From contig JAQBVH010000033.1 in the NCBI GenBank assembly GCA_027623615.1, forward strand, positions 1 through 11,730: 11,730 nucleotides of DNA, written 5' to 3'. Within the stretch, counting starts at the first letter, position 1. Every line of letters begins with the position of its first letter. The position numbers were made by a program, and so were the translations under genes. This stretch comes from Planctomycetota bacterium. Its GTDB lineage: Bacteria > Planctomycetota > UBA1135 > GCA-002686595. Positions 5,607 to 11,730 of this stretch are shown here, in pieces. The notes below the pieces were generated by a model. That model saw nothing but the letters and a program-made list of their open reading frames with translations. It was not told the origin of the DNA and searched no databases.

Positions 5607-6218
5607 ATGGGGTTCTACGGCGATCACGTCCTTCCGCGCGGGATCGCCTGGGGTATGCAGGGCCGGGCCTTCCGCGAGCAGCGGGGTCCGGCCCTCACTC
5701 TCGCCCGGGGTCGCGTGCTCGAGCTCGGGTTCGGGGCGGGGCACAACCTCGAGCACTACCCGGCAGCGGTCGAGGAGGTGCTCGCCCTCGAGCCGGCGAC
5801 CGTGAACCGCAAGCTGGCCGCGAAGCGCGTGGCCGCCGCGCGCATGCCGGTGCGCTGGGTCGGCCTGGAGGGCGAGTCCGTTCCCCTGGAGGACGACACG
5901 GTCGACACGGTCGTCTCCACCTGGACCCTGTGCACGATCCCCGGCCTTGGCCAAGCCCTGGCGGAGGTGCGCCGGGTCCTGCGACCGGGGGGCGAACTGC
6001 TCTTCCTCGAGCACGGCCTCAGCCCCGACCCCAAGGTCGCGCGCTGGCAGAATCGGCTCAACCCGCTGCAACGCCGGCTCTGCGGCGGCTGCCACTTGAA
6101 CCGGCGCATCGACGCCGAACTCGAGGCCGCCGGCTTCGATCTCAGGGCCCTCGAGACCTTCGCGATGAAGGGCCCGCGCATCGCCACGTGGATGTATCGG
6201 GGACGAGCGACGCAGTAG
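5607..6218 (+). CDS. Class I SAM-dependent methyltransferase, METTL7/UbiE-like
   Basis: 203 residues. Motif I is VLELGFGAGHN (37-47), followed by LEP (61-63) as the acidic end of strand 2, then GESVPLEDDTVDTVVSTWTLC (89-109) as the motif II and strand 4 region, and VRRVLRPGGELLFLEHG (121-137). The FLEHG strand, the WQNRLNPLQRRLCGGCHLNR stretch (147-166) and the late ELEAAGF (171-177) match the methyltransferase-11 branch that includes the METTL7 thiol methyltransferases. The full length fits and no membrane anchor is present. The acceptor substrate is unknown. It lies 13 bp after the coiled-coil gene, so it is probably read from the same transcript. No strong ribosome binding site is seen before its ATG. 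Its stop is 9 bp from the stop of the convergent hydrolase gene. Confidence 0.88.
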   Translation: MGFYGDHVLPRGIAWGMQGRAFREQRGPALTLARGRVLELGFGAGHNLEHYPAAVEEVLALEPATVNRKLAAKRVAAARMPVRWVGLEGESVPLEDDTVDTVVSTWTLCTIPGLGQALAEVRRVLRPGGELLFLEHGLSPDPKVARWQNRLNPLQRRLCGGCHLNRRIDAELEAAGFDLRALETFAMKGPRIATWMYRGRATQ

Positions 6219-6227
6219 GTGCCAGGG

Positions 6228-7565
6228 CTACTTGCCGTAGCTCGGGACGGGCACCTCACCGTCGGTCGCGATCACGACGTCGATTGCCGCGTGGAAGATG
6301 CGGCCGCGATCGTCGTACTCGCGCACGAGCTCGAGCAGGAAGCGCGGGTCGGGGTCGAACCTGGCCTCGAAAACCTTCTCGCCGTTGGCGACCACGCTGA
6401 CGGGCTTGGCGAAATCGACCATGCGCGGATGCAGGTGCAGGCGCAGCGCGCGGACTCCCGCCGTGGTCAACTCGATGCGGTTGTCGCCGGCGTTGACGGC
6501 CCACACGCGCTGGTCGACGGCCTCCTCGCCCTGCGGTGTCTCGAGCGGCGTCAGACGCACCCAGTGGCTCGTCTCACGGGTGATCGCCCGATCGGGGTGC
6601 CAGGTGTGCTGCTCGTCCCAGTCGTCGCGGGTCGGCGCCGCGTCCCAGCGCAGGCTGCCGCGACCCCAGGCGAAGACCCGCTGCGGATACGGATCGCGCG
6701 GGTGCTCGTCGAGGAAGCTGGCCGCCTTCGGTAGCTCGTCCGCGAAGATCTGGTGACCACCCGGCTTCTCCACGTTGACCCAGGGGAACGCGCGCTCGGC
6801 CCTCCCGTCCCGGCTGCGACGGTTGAACTCGGCGATCTGGTACGGCTCACGCACGCCCCAGGTCGCGTAGCCCGGGACGTTGAAGAGCAGCTCGGCCTGG
6901 CGGTTCTCGACGTAGTCGTAGCCGCCGCTCATCGGCGACACCGCGCCGAAGCGATCGCCGAGGGAGATCCCCGTGCGCCAGGACAGGTGCCCCCCCATCG
7001 AGTGCCCGGTCATGAACACCCGATCCGGGTCGATGTTGTAGTGCCGCTGCACCTTCGAGATCGCGCTCAGGACCAACGAGTTGCCGATCGCGCCCCAACC
7101 CCGGCGCGTGAACGGCGCGACCAGGATCCAACCGCGCTGCTCGACCTCGGCGATCCAGGGCCGCACCCCCCCGTGCGACGCCCGGCGCGCGTAGTCGAGG
7201 CTCATCGCGCTGTTGCCCCCGTGGCCGACCACGAGCAGCGAGGTCGGGACGTCCGGGTCGAGGCGCTTCGAGACGTAGAGGAAGCCCGCGGTCGTGTAGT
7301 CCACGTGGTCGCAGGCGAGCGCGATCTCGGTCAGCGCTCCAGCCTCGACCAGCGGCTCGAACGCCCCGCTCCGGCCGGCACGCAGACGACGTTCGAGCTC
7401 CTCGACGCCGAGCGCGGCCAGCGCGTCGGGGACGGGAGTACCCTGCTCGAAACGCGCATCCAGCCAGGCGTCGAGGGCGAGGCCGACGGGGTCGGGTGCC
7501 TGGGCCTCCTGGGCCAGGAGGACGGGCGAGCAGAGCACGGTCAGGACGAGCGAGGCGTGACGCAT
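6228..7565 (-). CDS. Secreted alpha/beta hydrolase (prolyl-oligopeptidase/PHB-depolymerase-like esterase)
   Basis: 445 residues from the ATG at 7563-7565. Residues 1-18 form a short signal peptide (hydrophobic LVLTVLCSPVLLA, cleavage near AQ), so export is predicted. The hydrolase core shows LLVVGHGGN (110-118) as the oxyanion strand and turn, RGWILVAPFTRRG (144-156), YNIDPDRVFMTGHSMGG (176-192) with nucleophile Ser189, and GGHQIF (269-274) with candidate catalytic His271. The acid residue is not assigned with confidence. Residues about 330-445 form a beta-rich tail with VWAVNAGDNRIELTT and FAKPVSVVANGEKVF, a C-terminal module often seen behind such hydrolases in Planctomycetota. Substrate is unknown; an ester or peptide bond is likely. 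It is divergent from the sulfatase, and the two may act together on extracellular polymers (inference). TAGGGT lies 6 nt before the ATG. Confidence 0.85.
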   Translation of the reverse strand: MRHASLVLTVLCSPVLLAQEAQAPDPVGLALDAWLDARFEQGTPVPDALAALGVEELERRLRAGRSGAFEPLVEAGALTEIALACDHVDYTTAGFLYVSKRLDPDVPTSLLVVGHGGNSAMSLDYARRASHGGVRPWIAEVEQRGWILVAPFTRRGWGAIGNSLVLSAISKVQRHYNIDPDRVFMTGHSMGGHLSWRTGISLGDRFGAVSPMSGGYDYVENRQAELLFNVPGYATWGVREPYQIAEFNRRSRDGRAERAFPWVNVEKPGGHQIFADELPKAASFLDEHPRDPYPQRVFAWGRGSLRWDAAPTRDDWDEQHTWHPDRAITRETSHWVRLTPLETPQGEEAVDQRVWAVNAGDNRIELTTAGVRALRLHLHPRMVDFAKPVSVVANGEKVFEARFDPDPRFLLELVREYDDRGRIFHAAIDVVIATDGEVPVPSYGK

Positions 7566-7571
7566 GGCCTC

Positions 7572-7599
7572 ACCCTACACGCCCGACCGGCGTTAGGCT
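7572..7599. promoter_or_regulatory. Near-symmetric divergent promoter region
   Basis: The minus-strand box TAGGGT (plus 7572-7577) is 6 nt from the hydrolase ATG, and the plus-strand box TAGGCT (7594-7599) is 7 nt from the sulfatase ATG. They are separated by 16 bp, so each box sits where the -35 of the other promoter would be. Both fit the TAnnnT pattern of -10 elements, at spacings expected for leaderless mRNAs, and neither gene has a Shine-Dalgarno sequence. The promoter assignment is inferred. Confidence 0.42.
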
Positions 7600-7606
7600 G
7601 ACCAGC

Positions 7607-8968
7607 ATGATCCTCCGCGCCGCGCTCTCCCTGGCCGTCTGCCTCAGCGCTCCTCTCGCCGCCAACGATCGCGCGCCTAGCCTGGTGCTGATCGTGGCCG
7701 ACGACCTCGGCTACGGCGACCTCGGCTGCTACGGCCAGCAGGTCATCCAGACTCCTCACATCGACCAGCTCGCGGCGGAGGGCCTGCGCCTGACGCACTT
7801 CTACGCGGGCTCGACCGTGTGCGCTCCATCCCGGTGCGTGCTGATGACCGGGCTCGACACCGGCAAGTGCCTGATCCGGGGCAACGGCAAGACGAACCTG
7901 CGCCCCGAGGACGCGACGATGGCCAAGGTGCTGCAGGGCGCGGGCTACCAGACCGGCTGCTTCGGCAAGTGGGGCCTGGGCCACGAGGGGTCGACGGGCT
8001 TGCCCACCCGGCAGGGCTTCGACGCCTTCTTCGGGTACCTCGACCAGCACCACGCCCACAACTACTACCCAACCTTCCTCATCGACGGCGAGGAGCGCCA
8101 CGCGCTGCCCAACGTCGTTCCCACGGAGGGCCAGTACGGCCAGGGCAAGGCCTCCGAGAAGATCGAGTACGCCGCGGACACGATCCACGACCGCGCGCTG
8201 ACCTGGATGCGCGGGCTGGATCCGGGACGACCGTTCTTCCTCTTCTATCCTTCGACCCTCCCCCACGCGAACAACGAGGCCGGGCGCGAGGGCATGGAGG
8301 TTCCGAGCTACGGTCCGTACGTCGACGAGGACTGGCCCGAGCCGCAGAAGGGTCACGCGGCGATGATCTCGCACCTCGATCGCCAGGTCGGCGAGCTCGT
8401 CGCGCTGCTCGAGGAGCTGGACCGCGCTCGCGACACGCTCGTGATCTTCACCTCGGACAACGGCCCCCACCGCGAGGGCGGCAACGACCCCGACTTCCAC
8501 GACTCGAACGGACCCCTGCGCGGCATCAAGCGCGCGTTGACCGACGGCGGCATCCGCGTGCCGACGGTCGTGCGCTGGCCGGGGGTGACCCGGCGCGGCT
8601 CGTCCTGCGACCACGCCCTGGGCTTCGTCGACCTGCTCGCGACCGCGGCCGACCTGTGTGCTGCTTCCGCAGCGGCCCCGACCGACGGTGTCAGCCTGCT
8701 CCCATCCCTGCGCGGCGGCGCCGCCCCGCAGCGGGACGCGCTGTACTGGGAGTTCTACGAGGGTGACAGCGCGCAGGCCGTGCGCTTCGGCGCCTACAAG
8801 GCCATCCGCGCGCCGCTCTTCCATGGCCCGATCGAGCTCTACGACGTGGTTGCCGATCCGGGCGAGGAGACGAACCTCGCGCAGCGCCGTCCCGATCTGG
8901 TGCGGCGCGCCGAGGGGTTGCTGGCGGCAGGCCACACGCCCTCCGAGCTCTGGAAACGTCGACGTTGA
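7607..8968 (+). CDS. Secreted sulfatase, arylsulfatase family (Cys-type formylglycine)
   Basis: 453 residues from the ATG at 7607, chosen because it opens a signal peptide (ILRAALSLAVCLSAPLAA, 2-19). An in-frame start at 7496 would lie inside the divergent hydrolase gene. Visible active-site parts: metal ligands ADD (31-33); the sulfatase signature CAPSRCVLMTG (72-82), where Cys72 would be oxidised to formylglycine and Arg76 supports it; Lys121 in GKWGLG; H220 in STLPH; FTSDNG (281-286); and Lys308 with GGIRVP (314-319). GFDAFFGYLDQHHAHNYYP (137-155, 19 residues) marks the subfamily in which GKWHLG becomes GKWGLG. The full length is present and the C-terminal subdomain includes LYDVVADPGEETNLA. 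It hydrolyses sulfate esters outside the cytoplasm, probably of a polysaccharide. The exact substrate is not readable. A formylglycine-generating or anaerobic maturation enzyme must be encoded elsewhere. A terminator follows. Confidence 0.94.
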   Translation: MILRAALSLAVCLSAPLAANDRAPSLVLIVADDLGYGDLGCYGQQVIQTPHIDQLAAEGLRLTHFYAGSTVCAPSRCVLMTGLDTGKCLIRGNGKTNLRPEDATMAKVLQGAGYQTGCFGKWGLGHEGSTGLPTRQGFDAFFGYLDQHHAHNYYPTFLIDGEERHALPNVVPTEGQYGQGKASEKIEYAADTIHDRALTWMRGLDPGRPFFLFYPSTLPHANNEAGREGMEVPSYGPYVDEDWPEPQKGHAAMISHLDRQVGELVALLEELDRARDTLVIFTSDNGPHREGGNDPDFHDSNGPLRGIKRALTDGGIRVPTVVRWPGVTRRGSSCDHALGFVDLLATAADLCAASAAAPTDGVSLLPSLRGGAAPQRDALYWEFYEGDSAQAVRFGAYKAIRAPLFHGPIELYDVVADPGEETNLAQRRPDLVRRAEGLLAAGHTPSELWKRRR

Positions 8969-8980
8969 GGCTCTCTCCTT

Positions 8981-9005
8981 GGGAATTCTTACGAATCCCT
9001 TTTTT
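8981..9005 (+). terminator. Intrinsic terminator of the sulfatase gene
   Basis: GGGAATTC (8981-8988) pairs with GAATCCC (8993-8999) across the loop TTAC, with one bulged A, and is followed directly by six T (9000-9005). It lies 12 bp after the sulfatase stop and is the clearest terminator in the window. It separates the sulfatase from the flagellin unit. Confidence 0.8.
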
Positions 9006-9067
9006 GTTGACGCCCAGCAGCCGCCCGCTCCGAAGGGGGTCTTGAACGGTACGTTTCCCCACCCCCA

Positions 9068-9086
9068 CGAGGCCGCCCCAGCCTCG
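9068..9086 (+). other. Stem-loop in the flagellin 5' leader
   Basis: CGAGGC (9068-9073) and GCCTCG (9081-9086) pair perfectly around the loop CGCCCCA, about 60 bp upstream of the flagellin start. No T-tract follows. It may stabilise the mRNA or tune translation; no known element is recognised. Confidence 0.35.
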
Positions 9087-9098
9087 GGAAGCTCACCA

Positions 9099-9152
9099 AT
9101 GAGTCCCCCGTCCCACGCGGACGCCGTCCCCTCCCCTGGAGGCGCTCGGTGA
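9099..9152 (+). CDS. Possible 17-residue leader peptide overlapping the flagellin start
   Basis: ATG at 9099 to TGA at 9150-9152, encoding MSPPSHADAVPSPGGAR. Its stop overlaps the flagellin GTG as GTGA, the same junction form seen twice in the minus-strand unit, so it could couple translation. A weak GGGAAG lies upstream of its ATG. The peptide is Pro/Ala-rich with no recognisable feature, and chance occurrence is quite possible. Confidence 0.2.
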   Translation: MSPPSHADAVPSPGGAR

Positions 9153-9961
9153 GCCTGCGCATCCACAACAACCTGGCGGCCATGGCCGCCCAGACCAACC
9201 TGTTTCAGGCGACCCAACGCGTCGAGCGCGGTCACCTGAAGCTGGCCACCGGTCTGCGCATCGCAGGAGCGGCCGACGACGCGGCCGGCCTGGGCGTCGT
9301 GGAGAGGATGCGCGTGCGCGCGCGGTCGATGCAGGTGGCGGCGCGCAACATGCAGGACGGGATCAGCCTGGTGCAGGTGTTCGAGGGCGCGCTCGGCGAG
9401 CCGCAGGAGCTGATCCACCAGCAGCGAGAGCTCGCCGTGCAGGCGGGGAGCGGGACCTTGGGCGAAGACGAGCTCGAGCTGCTCGACGACGTCAAGCAGA
9501 CCAACGCCGAGGAGATCGGGCGCCTCATTCGCCAGACGGAGTACGGCGGCCGTAGCCTGCTCCGGGACAACGGTACGGTCGACATCCAGATGGGCCTGGA
9601 CGACGGGGAGACGCTCGCGATCGACCTCGAGAACTTCAGCGCCTGGCAGTCGGCCTTCGAGAACGCGCACCTGTTCAACGCCGCGGGGCGTGACTGGATC
9701 ATGCGCCTCTCGGATCTGTTCACAGGGCTGATCGGCACGGCGCGCGCGAAGACCGGCACGGCGCAAACCGTGCTCGAGGGCGCCCAGCGCCAGATCCTCG
9801 ATCAGCGCACCCATGTCCAGAACGCGGAGTCGCGGCTGCGCGACGTGGACATGGCCGAGGAGACGTCCAATCTCACCCGCAATCAGATCGTGCAGTCGGC
9901 GGCCACGGCCGTGCTGGCCCAGGCGAACCTGAACCCCGAGCTGGCGCTGATGCTGATCTGA
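9149..9961 (+). CDS. Short flagellin (D0/D1 domains only)
   Basis: 270 residues starting with GTG at 9149, supported by TGGAGG at 9138-9143 with 5-6 nt spacing. The N-terminal flagellin domain spans about 3-140: IHNNLAAMAAQTNL, LATGLRIAGAADDAAGLGVVERM (first 20 at 32-51), AARNMQDGISLVQVFEGALGE (64-84) and RELAVQAGSGT (93-103) then RQTEYGGRSLL (128-138). The C-terminal domain runs from about 190 to 270 with ESRLRDVDMAEETSNLTRNQ (227-246) and ends LAQANLNPELALMLI, close to the usual flagellin end. Only about 50 residues link the halves, so the variable surface domains D2/D3 are missing and a thin, smooth filament is expected. The conserved Lys in the SAKDDAAG motif is Ala here. Flagellins are exported by the flagellar type III apparatus without a cleaved signal. 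No other flagellar gene lies in the window. It is probably the filament subunit, but a minor second flagellin cannot be excluded. Confidence 0.94.
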   Translation: MSLRIHNNLAAMAAQTNLFQATQRVERGHLKLATGLRIAGAADDAAGLGVVERMRVRARSMQVAARNMQDGISLVQVFEGALGEPQELIHQQRELAVQAGSGTLGEDELELLDDVKQTNAEEIGRLIRQTEYGGRSLLRDNGTVDIQMGLDDGETLAIDLENFSAWQSAFENAHLFNAAGRDWIMRLSDLFTGLIGTARAKTGTAQTVLEGAQRQILDQRTHVQNAESRLRDVDMAEETSNLTRNQIVQSAATAVLAQANLNPELALMLI

Positions 9962-9994
9962 ACCGGGGCCGAGGCGCTCCGTTTCGATGGCAGC

Positions 9995-11038
9995 ATGCTC
10001 CACGCCGTCCCCCTGCTCCTCCTGGGCCTCACCTGGCCTGGATCCGAGGCACCTGCCGCGACGGCGAGCTGCCTCGCGGCGCTGTCCTGGGAGGACTCCT
10101 GGCTGGCCAGGCACCAGAACGAGGACGGCAGCTGGGACGCGGACGGGTTCCAACGCCACTCCCGCGAGGACGACCCGCCCGCGACACCGGGCCAGGCGGA
10201 CGCGGACCTACGCGTCACATCCCTGGTCGTCCTGCAGCTGCTCCAGAACAGCGACCTGACCAGCGGACCGAACCGGCGCGCCCTCAAGCGGTCGCTCGAC
10301 TGGTTCCTGTCCCTGCGCGAGGACGCGCTCGACCTCGGCAGCCAGGGGCCGCGCAGCATTCGCGACCACGCCCTCGCGACCCTGGCGCTGACCGAGATGC
10401 TCTCGCTCAGCGAGAACGAGGAGCTGCGCAGCGTGGCCGGGGAGTGGGTCATGGCGCTCGAATTCGCGCGCCATGGAAACGGCGGCTGGGGCGCCGGACC
10501 CGACCTCCCGGCGGACTCCCTGACGACAGGTTGGGCCCTGATCGCCCTGCGCAAGGCGCAGCTCACGCAGCTGCCGGTCTCGCACCGTGCGGCGCGCGAC
10601 GGATGGGGCTTCCAGCGCTCGTGCTTCGACCTCGAGTCGGGCCTGGTCGCGGCCACGCCCGAGGCCGCACCCGGGCGGCTCGCGGCGACAGGACTCACGC
10701 TCGCGGCGGCGAACCTGCGTGAGGGCGACGCGCCGCTCGACCCGTGGCTGCGTCGCGCGCAGGCGGCGCTGCACGCGCGCGGCCTCGAGGGTGTGACGGT
10801 CGATGGCGCGACCGACTGGGAGAGCGTCTTCAGCGTTGGCCTGGCGGCGTACATCACCGGTGGCCGCTGGTGGAAGGCCTGGATGGACGAGACGAAGGCC
10901 ATGTTCCACGACCTGCTCGAGGCGCAGGGACAGGCGCCGGTGAGCGAGCACGAACCCGGCGGCAGCCTGGGCAGTCGAGCCTGGTCGGCCATGGGCGTGA
11001 TGCTCTACTACCGCTACGGGCGGCTGATCTTCCGCTAG
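9995..11038 (+). CDS. Secreted squalene-cyclase/prenyltransferase-fold repeat protein, probably non-catalytic
   Basis: 347 residues from the ATG at 9995, 33 bp after the flagellin stop. The hydrophobic start MLHAVPLLLLGLTW followed by SEAPAATAS suggests a signal peptide cleaved near residue 24. The mature chain looks like an alpha/alpha toroid of the terpenoid cyclase superfamily. Visible elements are WLARHQNEDGSWD (36-48), a QW-type motif; DLRVTSLVVLQLLQ (71-84); RDHALATLALTEML (123-136); HGNGGWGAGPD (160-170), then TTGWALIALRKAQL (177-190); and a late DWESVFSVGLAAYI. The squalene-hopene cyclase DxDD acid motif in its proper context is absent, and length is about half that of true cyclases. 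Planctomycetota encode many exported proteins with this repeat, of unknown function. Binding of hydrophobic or polymer ligands is only a guess. It may share the flagellin transcript, as no terminator separates them. Confidence 0.75.
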   Translation: MLHAVPLLLLGLTWPGSEAPAATASCLAALSWEDSWLARHQNEDGSWDADGFQRHSREDDPPATPGQADADLRVTSLVVLQLLQNSDLTSGPNRRALKRSLDWFLSLREDALDLGSQGPRSIRDHALATLALTEMLSLSENEELRSVAGEWVMALEFARHGNGGWGAGPDLPADSLTTGWALIALRKAQLTQLPVSHRAARDGWGFQRSCFDLESGLVAATPEAAPGRLAATGLTLAAANLREGDAPLDPWLRRAQAALHARGLEGVTVDGATDWESVFSVGLAAYITGGRWWKAWMDETKAMFHDLLEAQGQAPVSEHEPGGSLGSRAWSAMGVMLYYRYGRLIFR

Positions 11039-11048
11039 AAGAGCCGAG

Positions 11049-11067
11049 GCAGGACTACTCGTCCTGC
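11049..11067. terminator. Stem-loop between convergent genes
   Basis: GCAGGAC (11049-11055) and GTCCTGC (11061-11067) pair perfectly around TACTC. It straddles the 16-bp gap and the last codons of the minus-strand gene. Only a C/T-mixed tract follows on the plus strand, so it would be a weak, possibly bidirectional, terminator or 3'-end stabiliser. Confidence 0.4.
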
Positions 11068-11730
11068 TGCTTCTCGTCCTTGACCCGCTGCTTGATCACG
11101 TCGCGGTGCGCCATGGGGTCGGCGATCATCGCGCGGTGATCCTCCTGGAGGGTCTTCCACCACTCCGCGGCGCCGAGGACGCGCTCGATGCGTTCTCTTA
11201 CCGAGAGCTCCGCGGCCATGATCTCCTCGAAGGTCTTGGCCTGCAGCCCCTCGCGCACCTGGGGCCGCAGCAGGAAGCGCAGCTTGCAGAGGGTGCCGAA
11301 GACGGCCCGCTCGGTGTCGAGCGAGACGAAGACGCTCTCCATCAGGTCGTGAAAGTCGCGGTTCTTGCGCTCGTAGCCGAACTCCTGCTCGAGCCGCCCG
11401 GCCCAGTACCTGGAGAGCTCCTTGAGCCCGCGGGCCTGGTCCTTGTCCGGCTCGCGCCCGATCCATGCCGCGAGGCGAAACTCGACGTCCGCGCTGCCCG
11501 CTCCGACCATCACGCTGTGGTCGGAGGTGACCTCGGTGACCTTGTAGGCGCCCTTGTCCCGGGAGTTCCACCCAGGCCCCTCGAAGCCGAGCAGCTCGCT
11601 CGGCCAGTCGGGTACGTCCATCCCGAAGCTCTCGAGGGGCCCGTACTGCACGTTGCGCTCGTCGCTGTGGGAGAGCCCCAGGTCCTCGAGCAGGAGCTCG
11701 ATGAGCAGCGCCTTGTAGCGCCGCTCGACC
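11055..11730 (-). CDS. Unrecognised protein, C-terminal 225 residues (start outside window)
   Basis: The frame is open from the window edge to TAG at 11055-11057, so this is the 3' part of a longer gene. A GTG at 11651 is internal and not a likely start, because in-frame coding sequence (ERRYKALLIELLLEDLGLSH) continues upstream of it. The visible part opens with an amphipathic helix, then a short Pro/Gly region (GPLESFGMDVPDWPSELLGF) and a beta-like stretch AYKVTEVTSDHSVMVGAG. The rest is mainly charged helix with YWAGRLEQEFGYERKNRDFH and EWWKTLQEDHRAMIADPMAH, ending in a very polar tail (VKDEKQQDE). No signal peptide or membrane segment is visible in this part, and I do not recognise a family. 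A cytoplasmic protein is likely. It is convergent with the secreted repeat-protein gene, 16 bp away. Confidence 0.8.
   Translation of the reverse strand, partial: VERRYKALLIELLLEDLGLSHSDERNVQYGPLESFGMDVPDWPSELLGFEGPGWNSRDKGAYKVTEVTSDHSVMVGAGSADVEFRLAAWIGREPDKDQARGLKELSRYWAGRLEQEFGYERKNRDFHDLMESVFVSLDTERAVFGTLCKLRFLLRPQVREGLQAKTFEEIMAAELSVRERIERVLGAAEWWKTLQEDHRAMIADPMAHRDVIKQRVKDEKQQDE

Noticed and set aside
6212..6235. Possible bidirectional terminator between the methyltransferase and hydrolase stops
   Set aside because: GCAGTAG can pair with CTACTTGC only with a bulge, there is no T-tract, and the pairing arises largely because both genes end in TAG.
7496..7606. Upstream in-frame start for the sulfatase
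   Set aside because: It would place 37 Arg/Pro-rich residues before the signal peptide and overlap the divergent hydrolase coding sequence and both promoter boxes.
9007..9055. Sigma-28 or sigma-54 promoter for flagellin
   Set aside because: TTGACG (9007) and TACGTT (9050) are present but badly spaced. Neither the TAAA/GCCGATAA nor the TGGCAC/TTGC pattern is found.
7541..10159. An 872-codon minus-strand frame antisense to sulfatase and flagellin
   Set aside because: It crosses two well-identified genes, a terminator and a leader, and its composition is a GC-rich shadow (Gly/Val/Leu/Arg).

Overview
The window is very GC-rich, with G or C at almost every third codon position, and is densely packed on both strands. 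The gene mix is a formylglycine sulfatase, a secreted alpha/beta hydrolase, a secreted squalene-cyclase-like repeat protein, a minimal flagellin and a giant coiled-coil protein with an Ala/Lys/Pro tail. This suggests a chromosomal segment of a motile, probably marine member of the Planctomycetota. That placement is inferred from gene content and style; there is no rRNA or other marker. I see no tRNA, rRNA, CRISPR array, insertion sequence or phage gene.

Layout. (1) Positions 1-2379, minus strand: a four-gene unit read from a dimeric alpha/beta-barrel (ABM-type) protein through an ArsR-family repressor and a DUF1499 protein into the 5' half of the HrpB helicase. Two junctions overlap as GTGA. 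An AT-rich palindrome, the likely ArsR operator, lies just upstream of the first gene. (2) Positions 2380-2824: the only long gap. It may hold a tiny transcription unit (a -10-like box, a 34-codon ORF and a stem-loop), followed by a second copy of the same -10-like box that could serve the next gene. (3) Positions 2825-6218, plus strand: a 922-residue membrane-anchored coiled-coil protein, then, 13 bp later, a METTL7-like methyltransferase. (4) Positions 6228-8968: a divergent pair of exported enzymes, an alpha/beta hydrolase (minus) and an arylsulfatase-type sulfatase (plus). They share a 41-bp promoter region with near-symmetric TAGG(G/C)T boxes. The sulfatase ends in a clear intrinsic terminator. 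(5) Positions 9149-11038, plus strand: a short flagellin without filament surface domains, then a secreted terpenoid-cyclase-fold repeat protein. (6) Positions 11055-11730, minus strand: the C-terminal part of an unrecognised protein, convergent with the previous gene.

The most striking item is the coiled-coil protein. After one N-terminal membrane helix and a helical neck it carries eleven tandem units. Ten are exactly 42 residues and one is 31, and nearly every unit opens with a Leu-x-Pro-x-Pro-like hinge. A further proline-free degenerate unit precedes them. The protein ends in a histone-H1-like Lys/Ala/Pro tail of about 155 residues. The architecture reads as a membrane-tethered rod of regular segments whose cationic end could bind DNA or another polyanion. 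That function is inference. The other genes are recognisable families whose substrates cannot be read from sequence.
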